NCBI RefSeq assembly: GCF_015062615.1
Contig: NZ_SUUH01000002.1
Location: 434,001 to 498,000 of the forward strand
Length of the DNA stretch: 64,000 bases
Direction of reading: 5' to 3'
DNA from: Denitrobacterium detoxificans
Lineage (GTDB): Bacteria > Actinomycetota > Coriobacteriia > Coriobacteriales > Eggerthellaceae
Position numbers and translations under genes: made by a program
Notes under the pieces: generated by a model
What the model saw: the letters and a program-made list of their open reading frames with translations, nothing else
Database searches by the model: none
Told to the model about the DNA's origin: nothing
Shown: positions 36,845-45,487 of the stretch, piece by piece
Position numbering within the stretch: the stretch's first letter is position 1
How the letters are laid out: each line of letters begins with the position of its first letter

Positions 36845-37572
36845 AGAATTGGAAAGACGAAGCTCCGCGCGACCGCATTATCGTCGCGCTCGACTGCGAC
36901 CGCGCCCGTGCGCTCGATTTGGCCGACATGCTTTCCGGCCATGCGGCATGGCTGAAAATCGGCATGACGCTGTTCTATAAACTGGGCCCCCAGATCGTCT
37001 ACGAGCTGAAAGAACGCGGCTTCAAGATCTTCCTCGACCTGAAGTTCCATGACATTCCGCATCAGGTGCGCGGCGCCGCTTCGTCCGCTACGCACAATGG
37101 CGCCGACATGCTCACCATGCACGCCGTGGGTGGTCTTCCCATGATGCAGGCCGCCGTCGAAGGCGCGCGCACGGCTGCGAGCGACTTTGGCATTCCCGAG
37201 CCCGTCACGCTGGGCATCACGGTGCTTACGAGCATGGATGCCGAAACCCTGGCAACCACGGGCGTGACCCGTTCGGTGGAAGAGCAGGTTCGTGCGCTGG
37301 CTTCCATGGCCAAGGAAGCTGTACTTTCGGGCGTTGTGGCCTCGCCGCTCGAGGCCCCCATCCTGCGTGAGCTGCTTGGACCCAACGCGTTTATCGTCAC
37401 ACCTGGCGTACGTCCCACCTGGGCTTCTAAGGGCGACCAGTCGCGCGTTACCACGCCTGCCATGGCGTTTGAAAATGGCGCATCGCACCTGGTCATCGGT
37501 CGTCCTATCACGGAAGCCGACGATCCCGTGGCCGCTTTCGAGCGCATCGTTTCCGAGCTTGAAGAGGCGTAA
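36838..37572 (+). CDS. pyrF: Orotidine 5'-phosphate decarboxylase
   Basis: This 244-residue TIM-barrel enzyme completes UMP synthesis. The active-site signature DLKFHDIPHQV and the phosphate-binding end segment VIGRPITEADDP are present. The start is ATG at 36838 inside pyrD. pyrE (orotate phosphoribosyltransferase) is not found in this window. No clear terminator with a T tract follows. Confidence 0.96.
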   Translation: MLENWKDEAPRDRIIVALDCDRARALDLADMLSGHAAWLKIGMTLFYKLGPQIVYELKERGFKIFLDLKFHDIPHQVRGAASSATHNGADMLTMHAVGGLPMMQAAVEGARTAASDFGIPEPVTLGITVLTSMDAETLATTGVTRSVEEQVRALASMAKEAVLSGVVASPLEAPILRELLGPNAFIVTPGVRPTWASKGDQSRVTTPAMAFENGASHLVIGRPITEADDPVAAFERIVSELEEA

Positions 37573-37598
37573 AATCCATCGAATTTACGGTTGTTTTT

Positions 37599-37625
37599 GT
37601 CCGCTCAACGGCCGCTTGAGCGGAC
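37599..37625. other. Perfect 10-bp hairpin between pyrF and mihF
   Basis: GTCCGCTCAA (37599-37608) and TTGAGCGGAC (37616-37625) are perfect inverted repeats around a 7-base loop. On the plus strand the hairpin is followed by TAAATCC and preceded by TTTTT, so it is not a standard terminator in either direction. It may still stabilise the 3' end of the pyrKDF message. Confidence 0.5.
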
Positions 37626-37641
37626 TAAATCCTAAAAATGC

Positions 37642-37670
37642 TGGTCATAACCATTGTTTTGTATTAGGAT
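37642..37670 (+). promoter_or_regulatory. Candidate promoter of mihF-gmk-rpoZ
   Basis: TGGTCA (37642-37647) and TAGGAT (37665-37670) are 17 bases apart, each matching the consensus at four of six positions. It lies 54 bases before the mihF start. Confidence 0.45.
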
Positions 37671-37723
37671 ATCCACAACGGCACGGAAGTGCATAACCTA
37701 AAGCGAGACAAGGAGATCTGAAG

Positions 37724-38032
37724 ATGGCAATTCCTCAGCTCACCCCAGAAGAGCGCAAGGCTGCTCTCGAGAAGGCAAAAGCTGCTCGTATCAAGCGCGC
37801 GGAGGTCCGCGATCAGCTCAAATCTGGCGAACTCACGCTGGCCGATGTCCTGAAGCAGAAGGACGATCCGGTAATTGGCCGCATGAAGGTTTCCACGCTC
37901 ATCGAAACGCTTCCCGGCTATGGCAAGGCCAAGGCCGAAAAGGTTATGAACGAGCTTCATATCGCTGAAAGCCGCCGTCTGCGTGGCCTGGGCGAGCGTC
38001 AGGAAGCCGCTCTGCTGGAGCGCCTGGCCTAG
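37724..38032 (+). CDS. mihF: Integration host factor, actinobacterial type (mIHF)
   Basis: This 102-residue protein matches mIHF, a helical nucleoid protein of actinobacteria. It contains the N-terminal PQLTPEERKAALEKAKAAR helix and the helix-two-turn-helix segment STLIETLPGYGKAKAEKVMNEL. It binds DNA without homology to E. coli IHF. The start is ATG at 37724 after AAGGAGA. The pairing with gmk is a strong marker for Actinobacteria. The stop overlaps the gmk start by one base. Confidence 0.95.
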   Translation: MAIPQLTPEERKAALEKAKAARIKRAEVRDQLKSGELTLADVLKQKDDPVIGRMKVSTLIETLPGYGKAKAEKVMNELHIAESRRLRGLGERQEAALLERLA

Positions 38033-38610
38033 TGGCGCGCCAGGGCAATCTGTACGTCATATCCGGGCCATCGGGTGCAGGTAAAGGCACCCTGGTGGCC
38101 CGGCTTCTTGAGCGGGTACCCGATGCATGGGTATCCGTTTCTGCTACCACGCGCGCGCCGCGCGCGGGCGAGGTCGATGGCGTTCAGTACTACTTCATGA
38201 CCGATGGTCAGTTCGACGACCTTGTAGCGCAAGACGGCTTTCTGGAGTGGGCAAACGTTCATACTGCCAAGTATGGCACGCCGCGCGCCAGCGTTGAGGA
38301 GCATATCGCCGCGGGCGAACAGGTCATCTTGGAAATCGACGTCCAGGGTGGCTTCCAGGTGAAGGAAAAGTTCCCGTCGTGCCACCTCGTTTTCATCGAG
38401 CCGCCTTCCATGGAAATCCTTCTGGAACGCCTTCGCGGTCGAGGAACGGAACCAGAAGATGTGATTGCTGCGCGAATGAAGGTCGCACAGGTGGAGCTTC
38501 AGCAAAAAATGAAGTATGATTACACGGTTGTAAATGACGACCTTGAAGAGGCTACGCAAAAGCTCGTTGCCTATATCGAGGATCAGGCAACCGGTAATTA
38601 CGAAGGATAG
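38032..38610 (+). CDS. gmk: Guanylate kinase
   Basis: This 192-residue enzyme phosphorylates GMP to GDP. The P-loop GPSGAGKGT is near residue 12, followed by the GMP-binding SVSATTRAPRAGEVDGVQYYF. The start is GTG at 38032 overlapping the mihF stop. Length is normal for the family. Confidence 0.96.
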   Translation: MARQGNLYVISGPSGAGKGTLVARLLERVPDAWVSVSATTRAPRAGEVDGVQYYFMTDGQFDDLVAQDGFLEWANVHTAKYGTPRASVEEHIAAGEQVILEIDVQGGFQVKEKFPSCHLVFIEPPSMEILLERLRGRGTEPEDVIAARMKVAQVELQQKMKYDYTVVNDDLEEATQKLVAYIEDQATGNYEG

Positions 38611-38615
38611 TACGA

Positions 38616-38876
38616 ATGAGTCTTATCGAACCCAAGATCGACAAACTGCTCGAGGAAACGGAAAACGACCGCTTCTTGCTGTGCGCCGTCGCTTCGCATC
38701 GCGCGCACGACATCAACGATATGCTTCGTGGCCAGCGCGAACGCGCTATTCAGCTGCAGACCGCCGTGGAAATCGCCCGCGCTTCCAACAAGAAGCCGCT
38801 TTCCATTGCATTTGGTGAAATTGCCAAGGAAGACGTGTCGTACGATCCCAGCACCATCGACGCAAAAACGCACTAA
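38616..38876 (+). CDS. rpoZ: RNA polymerase omega subunit
   Basis: This 86-residue protein has the omega signature: an N-terminal EPKIDKLLEETENDRFLLCAVASHRA segment and the later KPLSIAFGEIAKEDV. It helps assemble and stabilise RNA polymerase. The start is ATG at 38616, with GAAGGA upstream. It follows gmk by 5 bases, the common gmk-rpoZ pair, and is followed by a terminator. Confidence 0.92.
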   Translation: MSLIEPKIDKLLEETENDRFLLCAVASHRAHDINDMLRGQRERAIQLQTAVEIARASNKKPLSIAFGEIAKEDVSYDPSTIDAKTH

Positions 38877-38898
38877 ACGCGTAGGTATAGCTTCATCT

Positions 38899-38934
38899 GG
38901 CGCCCGCTTGCTTAGAGGCTTGCGGGCGCCTTTT
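38899..38934 (+). terminator. Rho-independent terminator after rpoZ
   Basis: GGCGCCCGC (38899-38907) pairs with GCGGGCGCC (38922-38930) around a 14-base loop, followed by TTTT. It closes mihF-gmk-rpoZ. Confidence 0.85.
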
Positions 38935-38960
38935 GCGCATTGTTCACTTGGAAGGTAGTC

Positions 38961-40172
38961 ATGGAACTGCAACGCATTTGCCTCGTGCATTATCACGAAA
39001 TCGGCCTGAAGGGCCACAATCGCACGTCGTTTGAGAATCGCCTGCTCAAGAATATCGAAGCGCTGCTTTCGGCGTATCCCATCGTAACTATTCGCCGCAT
39101 TTCCGGACGCTTGTGCGTATTCATCAAGGAAGGCACCAGCTACGAAATCGCGTGCGAAATCGAAGATGCCATCGCGGGTGTTCCCGGTGTGGCGCGCGTG
39201 TCGTGCGGTTATAAGTGCGACCGCGAGATGGACATCATGAGCGAAGCGGCCCGCATGGCACTGGCCGAGGTAGGCGATTTCTACACGTTCAAGGTGGCCT
39301 CGCGTCGCAACCATACCGACTTCGATATTCCCTCCATGGAGATCAGCCGTTTGGTTGGTTCCTATCTGTGCGAGCATTTCCCCGAAAAGAAGGTTCGCAT
39401 GAAGGATCCCGACGTGAAGGTGGGCGTCGAGGTCATCCAGGGTAATGCTTACGTGTATGCGCGCTCCGTGCGTGGCGTGGGCGGTCTGCCCGTGGGTTCC
39501 AGTGGGCGCGTGATCACCATGCTTTCCAGCGGCATCGATTCTCCGGTGGCTACGTGGCGCATGGCACGCCGCGGCGCCATTCCCATCGCGGTTCACTTCA
39601 GCGGCCGTCCGCAGACCTCTTCTACCAGCGAATTTCTGGTTGATGACATCTGCCATGTGCTCGAGCGCACGGGCTGCATTGCGCGATGCTACATCGTTCC
39701 GTTTGGCGACTATCAGCGCGAGATCGCCCTGGGCGCTCCGCCCGAGCTGCGCGTCATCCTGTATCGTCGCCTGATGTTCAAGGTTGCGCAGCGCATTGCC
39801 CAGCAGGAGGGTGCGAAGGCCATTGCAACGGGCGAAAGTCTTGGTCAGGTGGCTAGCCAGACCATCGACAACATCTTCGTCACCGACGCTGCGGTGAACA
39901 TGCCCGTGTTCCGCCCGCTCATCGGCAGCGACAAGCAGGAAATCATCGCCGACGCCCAGCAGCTGGGCTCCTTCGAGATTTCCAGCCAGGACGCCCCCGA
40001 CTGCTGCACGCTGTTCATGCCGCGCAATCCCGAAACGCATGCCAAGCTGGAAGACGCGCTGGCTGCCGAAGAGCAGTTCCCGCTGGAAGAGTGGATCGAC
40101 TCCATCATGGAAGCCGTCGAGGTTCACGACTATGCGTGCCCTTCGTATAAGAAGCGCCGCCGCAAGGAATAG
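38961..40172 (+). CDS. thiI: tRNA 4-thiouridine synthase ThiI (no rhodanese domain)
   Basis: This 403-residue protein has an N-terminal ferredoxin-like and THUMP region (to about residue 165) and a PP-loop ATPase domain with SSGIDSP at 189-195. It adenylates U8 of tRNA for sulfur transfer and can also supply sulfur for thiamine. The C-terminal rhodanese domain of E. coli ThiI is missing, as in many Gram-positives, so a separate sulfur carrier is needed. A Cys pair (348-349) lies in DCCTLF. The start is ATG at 38961 after GGAAGG; the TTG further upstream is unlikely. Confidence 0.93.
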   Translation: MELQRICLVHYHEIGLKGHNRTSFENRLLKNIEALLSAYPIVTIRRISGRLCVFIKEGTSYEIACEIEDAIAGVPGVARVSCGYKCDREMDIMSEAARMALAEVGDFYTFKVASRRNHTDFDIPSMEISRLVGSYLCEHFPEKKVRMKDPDVKVGVEVIQGNAYVYARSVRGVGGLPVGSSGRVITMLSSGIDSPVATWRMARRGAIPIAVHFSGRPQTSSTSEFLVDDICHVLERTGCIARCYIVPFGDYQREIALGAPPELRVILYRRLMFKVAQRIAQQEGAKAIATGESLGQVASQTIDNIFVTDAAVNMPVFRPLIGSDKQEIIADAQQLGSFEISSQDAPDCCTLFMPRNPETHAKLEDALAAEEQFPLEEWIDSIMEAVEVHDYACPSYKKRRRKE

Positions 40173-40196
40173 GGCTTCTGCAAGAATTGCGCAATG

Positions 40197-40236
40197 GTCG
40201 CGCCATCCTTTCGCGAGGGTGGCGCGACTTTTCTTT
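40197..40236 (+). terminator. Rho-independent terminator after thiI
   Basis: GTCGCGCCATCCT (40197-40209) pairs with AGGGTGGCGCGAC (40216-40228) over 13 bp with one G-U pair, followed by TTTTCTTT. A strong canonical terminator. Confidence 0.93.
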
Positions 40237-40290
40237 GCTCGCGCGGCGAGTGCGTACACGTAGGCTGGGCGTAGACCGAAAGGATGCGCC

Positions 40291-40971
40291 ATGCCCTTCA
40301 TAGACCCTTCCGAACAGCTTTCCGAGAAACTACACGTAGGAGAATGCAGCGTACCCATGCTCGTTGGCATCGTGGCGCTTGTGGTGCTCGTTATTGGCCT
40401 GGTGGTTTTCAACGTTGCCCATGCCATGGCGGGCGACCCGTTTAGCGTATCGTCTGCCTCTGCGAGTCAGGAGGCGTCTGTAGGCGAATCTGAGAGCGAA
40501 ACGCCTGCCAAGTCGGAAGAGGCGCCGCGGGTAGTCGTGTACGTTTCCGGATGCGTGGTTTCGCCGGGCGTGTACGACTTTCCCGAGGGCACGCGCGTGG
40601 CGGCCTGCATAGACGCTGCTGGTGGCTTTACCGATGAGGCGAATCGCGAAGCGCTGAATCTTGCGCGCGTGGTGCAAGATGGCGAACAGCTTCTCGTGCC
40701 GGCCGCAAGCGCGCAGGATGCCCCTTCTGGGGCGTCTGACGCATCCTCTTCGGCACCTTCGGCTTCGGGTGCAGTAGGTGGCCTCGTCAACATCAATACT
40801 GCCTCTGCCGCCGAGTTGGAAACCCTTTCAGGCGTGGGTGCCTCAACGGCGAAGAAGATCGTGGCGAATAGGGAAGAGGAAGGCCCCTTCAAATCGAAGG
40901 AGGACCTGAAGCGCGTTCCGGGCATTGGCGAGAAGAAGTATGCCTCCCTTGCAGACAGCATTTGCGTATGA
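40291..40971 (+). CDS. comEA: ComEA-like DNA-binding competence protein
   Basis: This 226-residue protein has one membrane segment (about residues 22-45), a Ser/Glu-rich linker, an SLBB domain (VVVYVSGCVVSPGVYDFPEGTR and following) and a C-terminal helix-hairpin-helix pair (VNINTASAAELETLSGVG, then LKRVPGIGEKKYASL). ComEA binds incoming DNA outside the membrane and hands it to ComEC. The start is ATG at 40291 after GAAAGGATG. comEC begins inside its end. Confidence 0.92.
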   Translation: MPFIDPSEQLSEKLHVGECSVPMLVGIVALVVLVIGLVVFNVAHAMAGDPFSVSSASASQEASVGESESETPAKSEEAPRVVVYVSGCVVSPGVYDFPEGTRVAACIDAAGGFTDEANREALNLARVVQDGEQLLVPAASAQDAPSGASDASSSAPSASGAVGGLVNINTASAAELETLSGVGASTAKKIVANREEEGPFKSKEDLKRVPGIGEKKYASLADSICV

Positions 40972-43291
40972 ACAGGTAGATCCAACGCCCGAGCGCCCAG
41001 CCATCCAGGCATTGCTTCTGGTGGCGTTAACGCTTTGGCCGTGCTTGGCCGCATTGCAGGCATGCGTGATCCAAGCGACTGGCGCGGTTGCTCCCCTCGT
41101 GTGCTGTGGGGTGGTGATAGCCTTTGCGTCGTTAGTCTGCTTGGCATTTCGCGTGGTGCGGCGCATTGCGCTCTGCGGCTTGGGTGCGGCACTTGCCTTG
41201 CTCCTGTTCGTTGGCCAATCGGTTGCCTACGATGCCTCCTTGGTCCAGCTGGAAAGCGAGCAGGCGGGCTCGTATACGGTGCGCATTCTGTCCGATGCTA
41301 CGGCGGGTCAGTTCGGCGAGTCCGCTGTGGGCGAAACGCAATTGTCGTCTGGCGCTACGGTTCGCGTTCGGCTGAACCTACCGCAGGATGAGACGGTTCG
41401 ATGCTGGGATGTCGTATGCGTGCATGGGGCGCTTAAACCCCCATCCGAAAACGCTGCGGTCCAGTTCAGGCAAAAGGGGCTTGTCGGCTCGCTTACCGCG
41501 AAGACGTTGGAACGGGTGGAAGTTCCCGGGGCGCTGGCGGCTATTTCAGAATTCAGGGAGCGTTGTGCTTCCGCTATCAGGGCGTGCTCAGGCGAACATA
41601 CGCATGATGGGGCTGCGCTGCTAAGTGCTGTCTTGCTTGGCGAGCGCGATGAGCTGCAGGCAAGTGACCTGTACGGTTGCGTAAAGTCGTGCGGATTGGC
41701 GCACATCGTTGCGGTGTCTGGCTCTCATTTGGCCATCCTCATGGCGTTGCTGCTCTATGTTTTGAAGCGGCTCCACGTTCGCCGCGCACTCGTCATTGCG
41801 ATATGCCTGCTGTTTATGGTTGCGTACGTCCTGTTCACGGGCGTTCCCATTTCGGCTTTGCGCGCCATGTTCATGACGTCGGCCATGCTGCTTTCGTATA
41901 TCGCACGACGACGTGGCGCCTCGCAGACGGCGCTTGCGCTCTGCATCATCGTGATGCTCTCGCTTGACCCATCTGTCGCCTTGCAGGTATCGTTTTCCCT
42001 GTCCACGCTGGCGACGCTTGGCATCGTGCTGTTTTCCGCCTACCTGTCGCGTTGGTTCGCCGTTCTATTTCGCGGGCGTGTGCGCTTTGCATCCGACACG
42101 CTGGCGCTCACCTTTGCGGCGAGCGCATTCACCATTCCCGTTTCAGCGTCGCTCTTTGCGCAGCTCTCCTTAGTGTCGCCTTTAGCGAACGTTATCGTGG
42201 GTCCTTTATTTGGCATACTGTGCGGTGGTGGTCTTCTGGCGACGTGCTTGGCTGTTGCGCTTCCCGTGCTTGGCCAGACGGTTTTATGGGCCGTTACGTT
42301 GTTTGCCCAGTTCGTTTGCGTGCTCATTCGCCTTTGTTCATGCGTTCCCTTTGCTTGCGTTCCCGCGTCGGGCTCGCTTCCGTTTTTGCTTGGTGCGAGC
42401 GTTCTGGGTGCCATCGTGCTCTATGTTGCCTGGCCCCAGCCGACCGTTCGTCGTGCTTGGTGCGGCCTTGCGCTGGGCACGTGTGCGTTTCTTGCTGCAC
42501 TGTTTCTGCCCGGCTTCTTTCATGGCGACGAGATCATCATGCTCGACGTGGGGCAGGGGGATGCCGTTGTCCTGCGCAGCGGTTCGCACGCGTTGCTCAT
42601 CGATACGGGAACGCATGATGCGCAGGTTCTTGCGGGCTTGGCGCGTCACGACATTCGCTCGCTCGACGCGGTGCTCATCACCCATGCCGATGACGATCAT
42701 TGCGGTTCGCTCTCGGCCGTTCTGCAGGCGATGCCCGTAGGAACGGTATGCGTTGCGGATGATTTGCCCACGTGTTCTAACGACAATTGCCAAAGGCTCA
42801 TGCAGGTCATAGGCCAAACGCCCGTCACGTCGTTGTCTACGGGGGACGTGATTTCCGTGGGGCATTTCTCGCTGCGCGTTCTGTCGCCCGCTTCCTTCGC
42901 CGATGACGGAGGTAATCAGGATAGCCTTGTCTGCCTGGGGTCATGTGATGCGAATGGCGATGGGGAAGTGGATGCTCGAGCGTTGTTCACGGGCGATGCC
43001 GAAAGCGAGGTGCTTGATGGCTTGAACGATGCGCATGCGCTGTGCGATGTCGACATCCTAAAGGTCCCTCACCATGGCTCTCGTGCGGGGCTCAACGAGG
43101 CGCTCGTGCGTACCTTGCGCCCCGAAGTGGCGCTCATTGGCGTGGGTGCGGGCAATCGCTATGGGCATCCTACGAGTGAGGCGCTCGGCTTGCTTGAATC
43201 GTCCGGGGCGGTTGTTTTTCGCACTGATATGAACTCAGATGTTGTGTGTGCTGTCTCGCCGCGGGGTGTCACCGTAGCGCCGAACAGGTAG
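40940..43291 (+). CDS. comEC: ComEC/Rec2 DNA-uptake channel protein
   Basis: This protein of about 783 residues has an N-terminal hydrophobic domain with a DUF4131-like region, the Competence domain (VAVSGSHLAILMALL and many membrane segments), and a C-terminal metallo-beta-lactamase-like domain (MLDVGQGDAVV, ITHADDDHCGS, KVPHHGSRAG). It is the predicted channel for single-stranded DNA import. The start ATG at 40940 lies 32 bases inside comEA; TTG at 40925 is an alternative. Whether the organism is naturally competent cannot be told from this window. Confidence 0.92.
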   Translation: MPPLQTAFAYEQVDPTPERPAIQALLLVALTLWPCLAALQACVIQATGAVAPLVCCGVVIAFASLVCLAFRVVRRIALCGLGAALALLLFVGQSVAYDASLVQLESEQAGSYTVRILSDATAGQFGESAVGETQLSSGATVRVRLNLPQDETVRCWDVVCVHGALKPPSENAAVQFRQKGLVGSLTAKTLERVEVPGALAAISEFRERCASAIRACSGEHTHDGAALLSAVLLGERDELQASDLYGCVKSCGLAHIVAVSGSHLAILMALLLYVLKRLHVRRALVIAICLLFMVAYVLFTGVPISALRAMFMTSAMLLSYIARRRGASQTALALCIIVMLSLDPSVALQVSFSLSTLATLGIVLFSAYLSRWFAVLFRGRVRFASDTLALTFAASAFTIPVSASLFAQLSLVSPLANVIVGPLFGILCGGGLLATCLAVALPVLGQTVLWAVTLFAQFVCVLIRLCSCVPFACVPASGSLPFLLGASVLGAIVLYVAWPQPTVRRAWCGLALGTCAFLAALFLPGFFHGDEIIMLDVGQGDAVVLRSGSHALLIDTGTHDAQVLAGLARHDIRSLDAVLITHADDDHCGSLSAVLQAMPVGTVCVADDLPTCSNDNCQRLMQVIGQTPVTSLSTGDVISVGHFSLRVLSPASFADDGGNQDSLVCLGSCDANGDGEVDARALFTGDAESEVLDGLNDAHALCDVDILKVPHHGSRAGLNEALVRTLRPEVALIGVGAGNRYGHPTSEALGLLESSGAVVFRTDMNSDVVCAVSPRGVTVAPNR

Positions 43292-43300
43292 AATGGGACC

Positions 43301-44278
43301 ATGGCTGAAAAGAACGAACAGGGGCTGCTCCCCGCATATCTGGTTACCGGTGCCGACGAACTGAAGCGCGAGACGGTCGTCAAGCGCTTGCGTCAGCGCG
43401 TCGCGAAGGAAGGCGACCTGGAGTTCAACTCCGATGCCTTCTCTGGCGAATCCGACGCGGGCGAGGCCATCGTGGCTGCATGCAATACGCTCCCGTTTGC
43501 CAGCAACGTTCGCCTGGTGCTCGTTACGAGCGTCGAAAAGCTCAAGAAGCCCGATCAGGAAGAGCTTGTGCAGTACCTTTCCGAGCCGTGCGCCACTACG
43601 GTACTCTGCCTGGTGTCTGCGGGCTTGGCGAAGAACACACGCCTGTACAAGGCTGCTGCCAAGGTGGGCAAGCAGGCCGTTATCGATTGCACGCCCCCCA
43701 AGCATGCCGAGCTTCCCGCAAAAGTCCGTGGCATGGCGACTGCGCACGGGGTTACCATTACCCAGGCTGCGGCCAATACGCTCGTTGAGCTCGTGGGCGA
43801 CAATACCGTTCAGCTCGACTCTCAGTTGCAGAAGCTTGCGTTGGCGCATCGCGGGAGTGACCCCATCAACGAGACGGAAGTTCTGAATATGGTCAGCCGC
43901 ACGGCGGAAATGAAGCCGTGGGATTTCACCGATGCATTTTCCGAGCGCAATTTGAAGAAGTGCCTGCTCGTGCGTTCGCGCATGGAGAGCATGACGCCGT
44001 ATGCGCTCATGGCCATGTGCATTACGCGCGTTCGCGAGCTCATGATTGCCCGTGCGCTTCTTCAGCGTGGTCGCATCAACGACCTTCCGGGCGTTTTGCA
44101 TGCTCCCGCTTGGCGCGTGAAGCGTCATGCCATGTGGGCGCGTAGCTTCACGTCGGAAGAGCTGCATCAGGCGCTTATCGGCGCCCGCGATGCCGAAGCT
44201 GCCATGAAGAGCGGCTCCGACCCCGAACTCGTCTTCCAGAATTGGGTCATCTCGGTCGTCGAGCGTTCCGCGAAATAG
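43301..44278 (+). CDS. holA: DNA polymerase III delta subunit
   Basis: This 325-residue protein has the HolA layout: the N-terminal LLPAYLVTGADELKRETVVKRL segment of a degenerate AAA+ fold, the CLVSAGLAKNTRLYKAA region, and the C-terminal collar domain. Delta opens the sliding clamp during clamp loading. Following comEC is the common order in bacteria (comEA-comEC-holA, then rpsT). The start is ATG at 43301, 9 bases after comEC. Confidence 0.93.
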   Translation: MAEKNEQGLLPAYLVTGADELKRETVVKRLRQRVAKEGDLEFNSDAFSGESDAGEAIVAACNTLPFASNVRLVLVTSVEKLKKPDQEELVQYLSEPCATTVLCLVSAGLAKNTRLYKAAAKVGKQAVIDCTPPKHAELPAKVRGMATAHGVTITQAAANTLVELVGDNTVQLDSQLQKLALAHRGSDPINETEVLNMVSRTAEMKPWDFTDAFSERNLKKCLLVRSRMESMTPYALMAMCITRVRELMIARALLQRGRINDLPGVLHAPAWRVKRHAMWARSFTSEELHQALIGARDAEAAMKSGSDPELVFQNWVISVVERSAK

Positions 44279-44420
44279 CGCAGCACGAACCCTAGCCTTT
44301 CTCGCATTTCCGCTACAGCTTCGCGCCTATTCCCGCATCGTGCTTTGTCGGATTGAGGCCTTTGCGGCAGATGCGCGGTTCCAAAAACGAAAATGAGCAA
44401 AATCGAGCCTCGTTTTTGAA

Positions 44421-44581
44421 AAAATGTAACGGTTTACACGTTCTTCGACCTGTTATTGGGCTTTTTGACGGGGCGTACGGAGGTAAGCTGCGTCCCAGCC
44501 TAGCATTTCCCCAGGTCGTGATTTTTCCTGTGGGGGATTAGATGCCATCAAGCGTGTAAACCGCGACATTTCTTACATTTT
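44421..44581. repeat. Nested inverted-repeat element between holA and rpsT
   Basis: The 496-base gap between holA and rpsT (44279-44774) has no gene but contains a nested fold. CGGTTTACACG (44430-44440) and CGTGTAAACCG (44553-44563) are perfect 11-bp arms. Outside them AAAATGTAA (44421-44429) matches TTACATTTT (44573-44581), with 9 extra bases on the 3' side. Inside, CGACCTG (44446-44452) pairs with CAGGTCG (44512-44518), and GGGGCG with CGTCCC lies further in. Read on the minus strand the 3' arm ends in a T run, like a terminator. It could be a noncoding RNA, a small mobile-element remnant or a protein-binding site; I cannot decide. Confidence 0.55.
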
Positions 44582-44703
44582 GCCGTCCGAATTTGTCCAA
44601 AAGGCTGGCAATCGGACCTTGGATGCTCTTTGGTCTGGTCTGGCCTTTCATTTTCCGCTTCCCGCGTCGGCCTTCGCGGTAGCGCAACGTCCCCCAGACA
44701 ACA

Positions 44704-44730
44704 GAAAAGCCGCTCGATGAGCGGCTTTTC
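44704..44730 (-). terminator. Rho-independent terminator after rpsT
   Basis: GAAAAGCCGCT (44704-44714) and AGCGGCTTTTC (44720-44730) are perfect arms around CGATG. On the minus strand the stem ends in TTTTC and TGTTG follows, 45 bases after the rpsT stop. The sequence is nearly symmetrical, so it may also work in the other direction. Confidence 0.85.
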
Positions 44731-44774
44731 CCACTTGATATGCGAACGAATCCGATCGCTATGAGCAGTTTACC

Positions 44775-45269
44775 TTATTCGGCAGACTCTTCAGCTTCGG
44801 CAGCCTCTTCAGCGGCAGCAGCTTCGGCCTTCTTCTTGGCAGCAGCGGCTTCAGCCTTCTGGGTGGCCTTGCGGTTCTTTTCCTTGATCTTGGCGGCTTC
44901 TTCCAGAGCAGCGATCTTGGCGGCCTTGGCAGCAGCCTTCTTCGTGCCGCCCTTGGCTACGGGAGCCTTCTTTTCGGGGGCCTTGTAGTTCTTGCGATCC
45001 TCTTCGGTGGCAACCGTGTTGGCGAGCTTCATGATGCCGCTCTTGCGGTTGGCAGCCTGGTTCTTGTGGATGACACCCTTGGAAACGGCGCGGTCCATCA
45101 TCTTGCAAGCGTAATGAGCGGCTTCGATGGCCTTGGGGCCGTCCTGCGCAGCAACAGCGTCCTTGACGGCGCGAGTTGCGGTCTTCAGCTCGGAACGGAT
45201 AGCGCGGTTGCGCATACGAGCTTTCTCGTTGGTAATGATTCGCTTCTTCTGGCTTTTGATGTTCGCCAC
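44775..45269 (-). CDS. rpsT: 30S ribosomal protein S20 with long C-terminal extension
   Basis: The first 87 residues match S20 (ANIKSQKKRIITNEKARMRN, then the SKGVIHKNQAANRKSGIMKLAN segment), a primary binder of the 16S rRNA 5' domain. The remaining 77 residues are Ala/Lys/Glu-rich, first basic and then strongly acidic, and are predicted to form a helix or a disordered tail. Normal S20 has about 86-90 residues, so the protein is nearly doubled. The start is GTG at 45269 after GGAGGATAC; longer frames upstream lack similarity. It is transcribed opposite to holA, as is common. Confidence 0.92.
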   Translation of the reverse strand: MANIKSQKKRIITNEKARMRNRAIRSELKTATRAVKDAVAAQDGPKAIEAAHYACKMMDRAVSKGVIHKNQAANRKSGIMKLANTVATEEDRKNYKAPEKKAPVAKGGTKKAAAKAAKIAALEEAAKIKEKNRKATQKAEAAAAKKKAEAAAAEEAAEAEESAE

Positions 45270-45487
45270 GTCTGTATCCTCCGTTAATACCAAATGTTTC
45301 AAACGAAAACTTTGAAATCGTAGCACAATCCATGTGCATTGGGTACCTCTAAGCGACCGAAATACTCACATTACCGTAATTCTGGTTAATGCTTGTATTC
45401 GGCGAACGTGGTACATTCGTTGCAAGCACGGCTGGACGTAGTATCTGCGCTCCGACCACGGTAATAGTAATAGAGAAGAGGGGACAC

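Noticed and set aside
44470..44500. Resemblance to the signal recognition particle RNA tip in the holA-rpsT element
   Set aside because: The segment has GGAGGTAAGCTGC but not the conserved GGAAGCAGC, and the stem layout does not fit helix 8.
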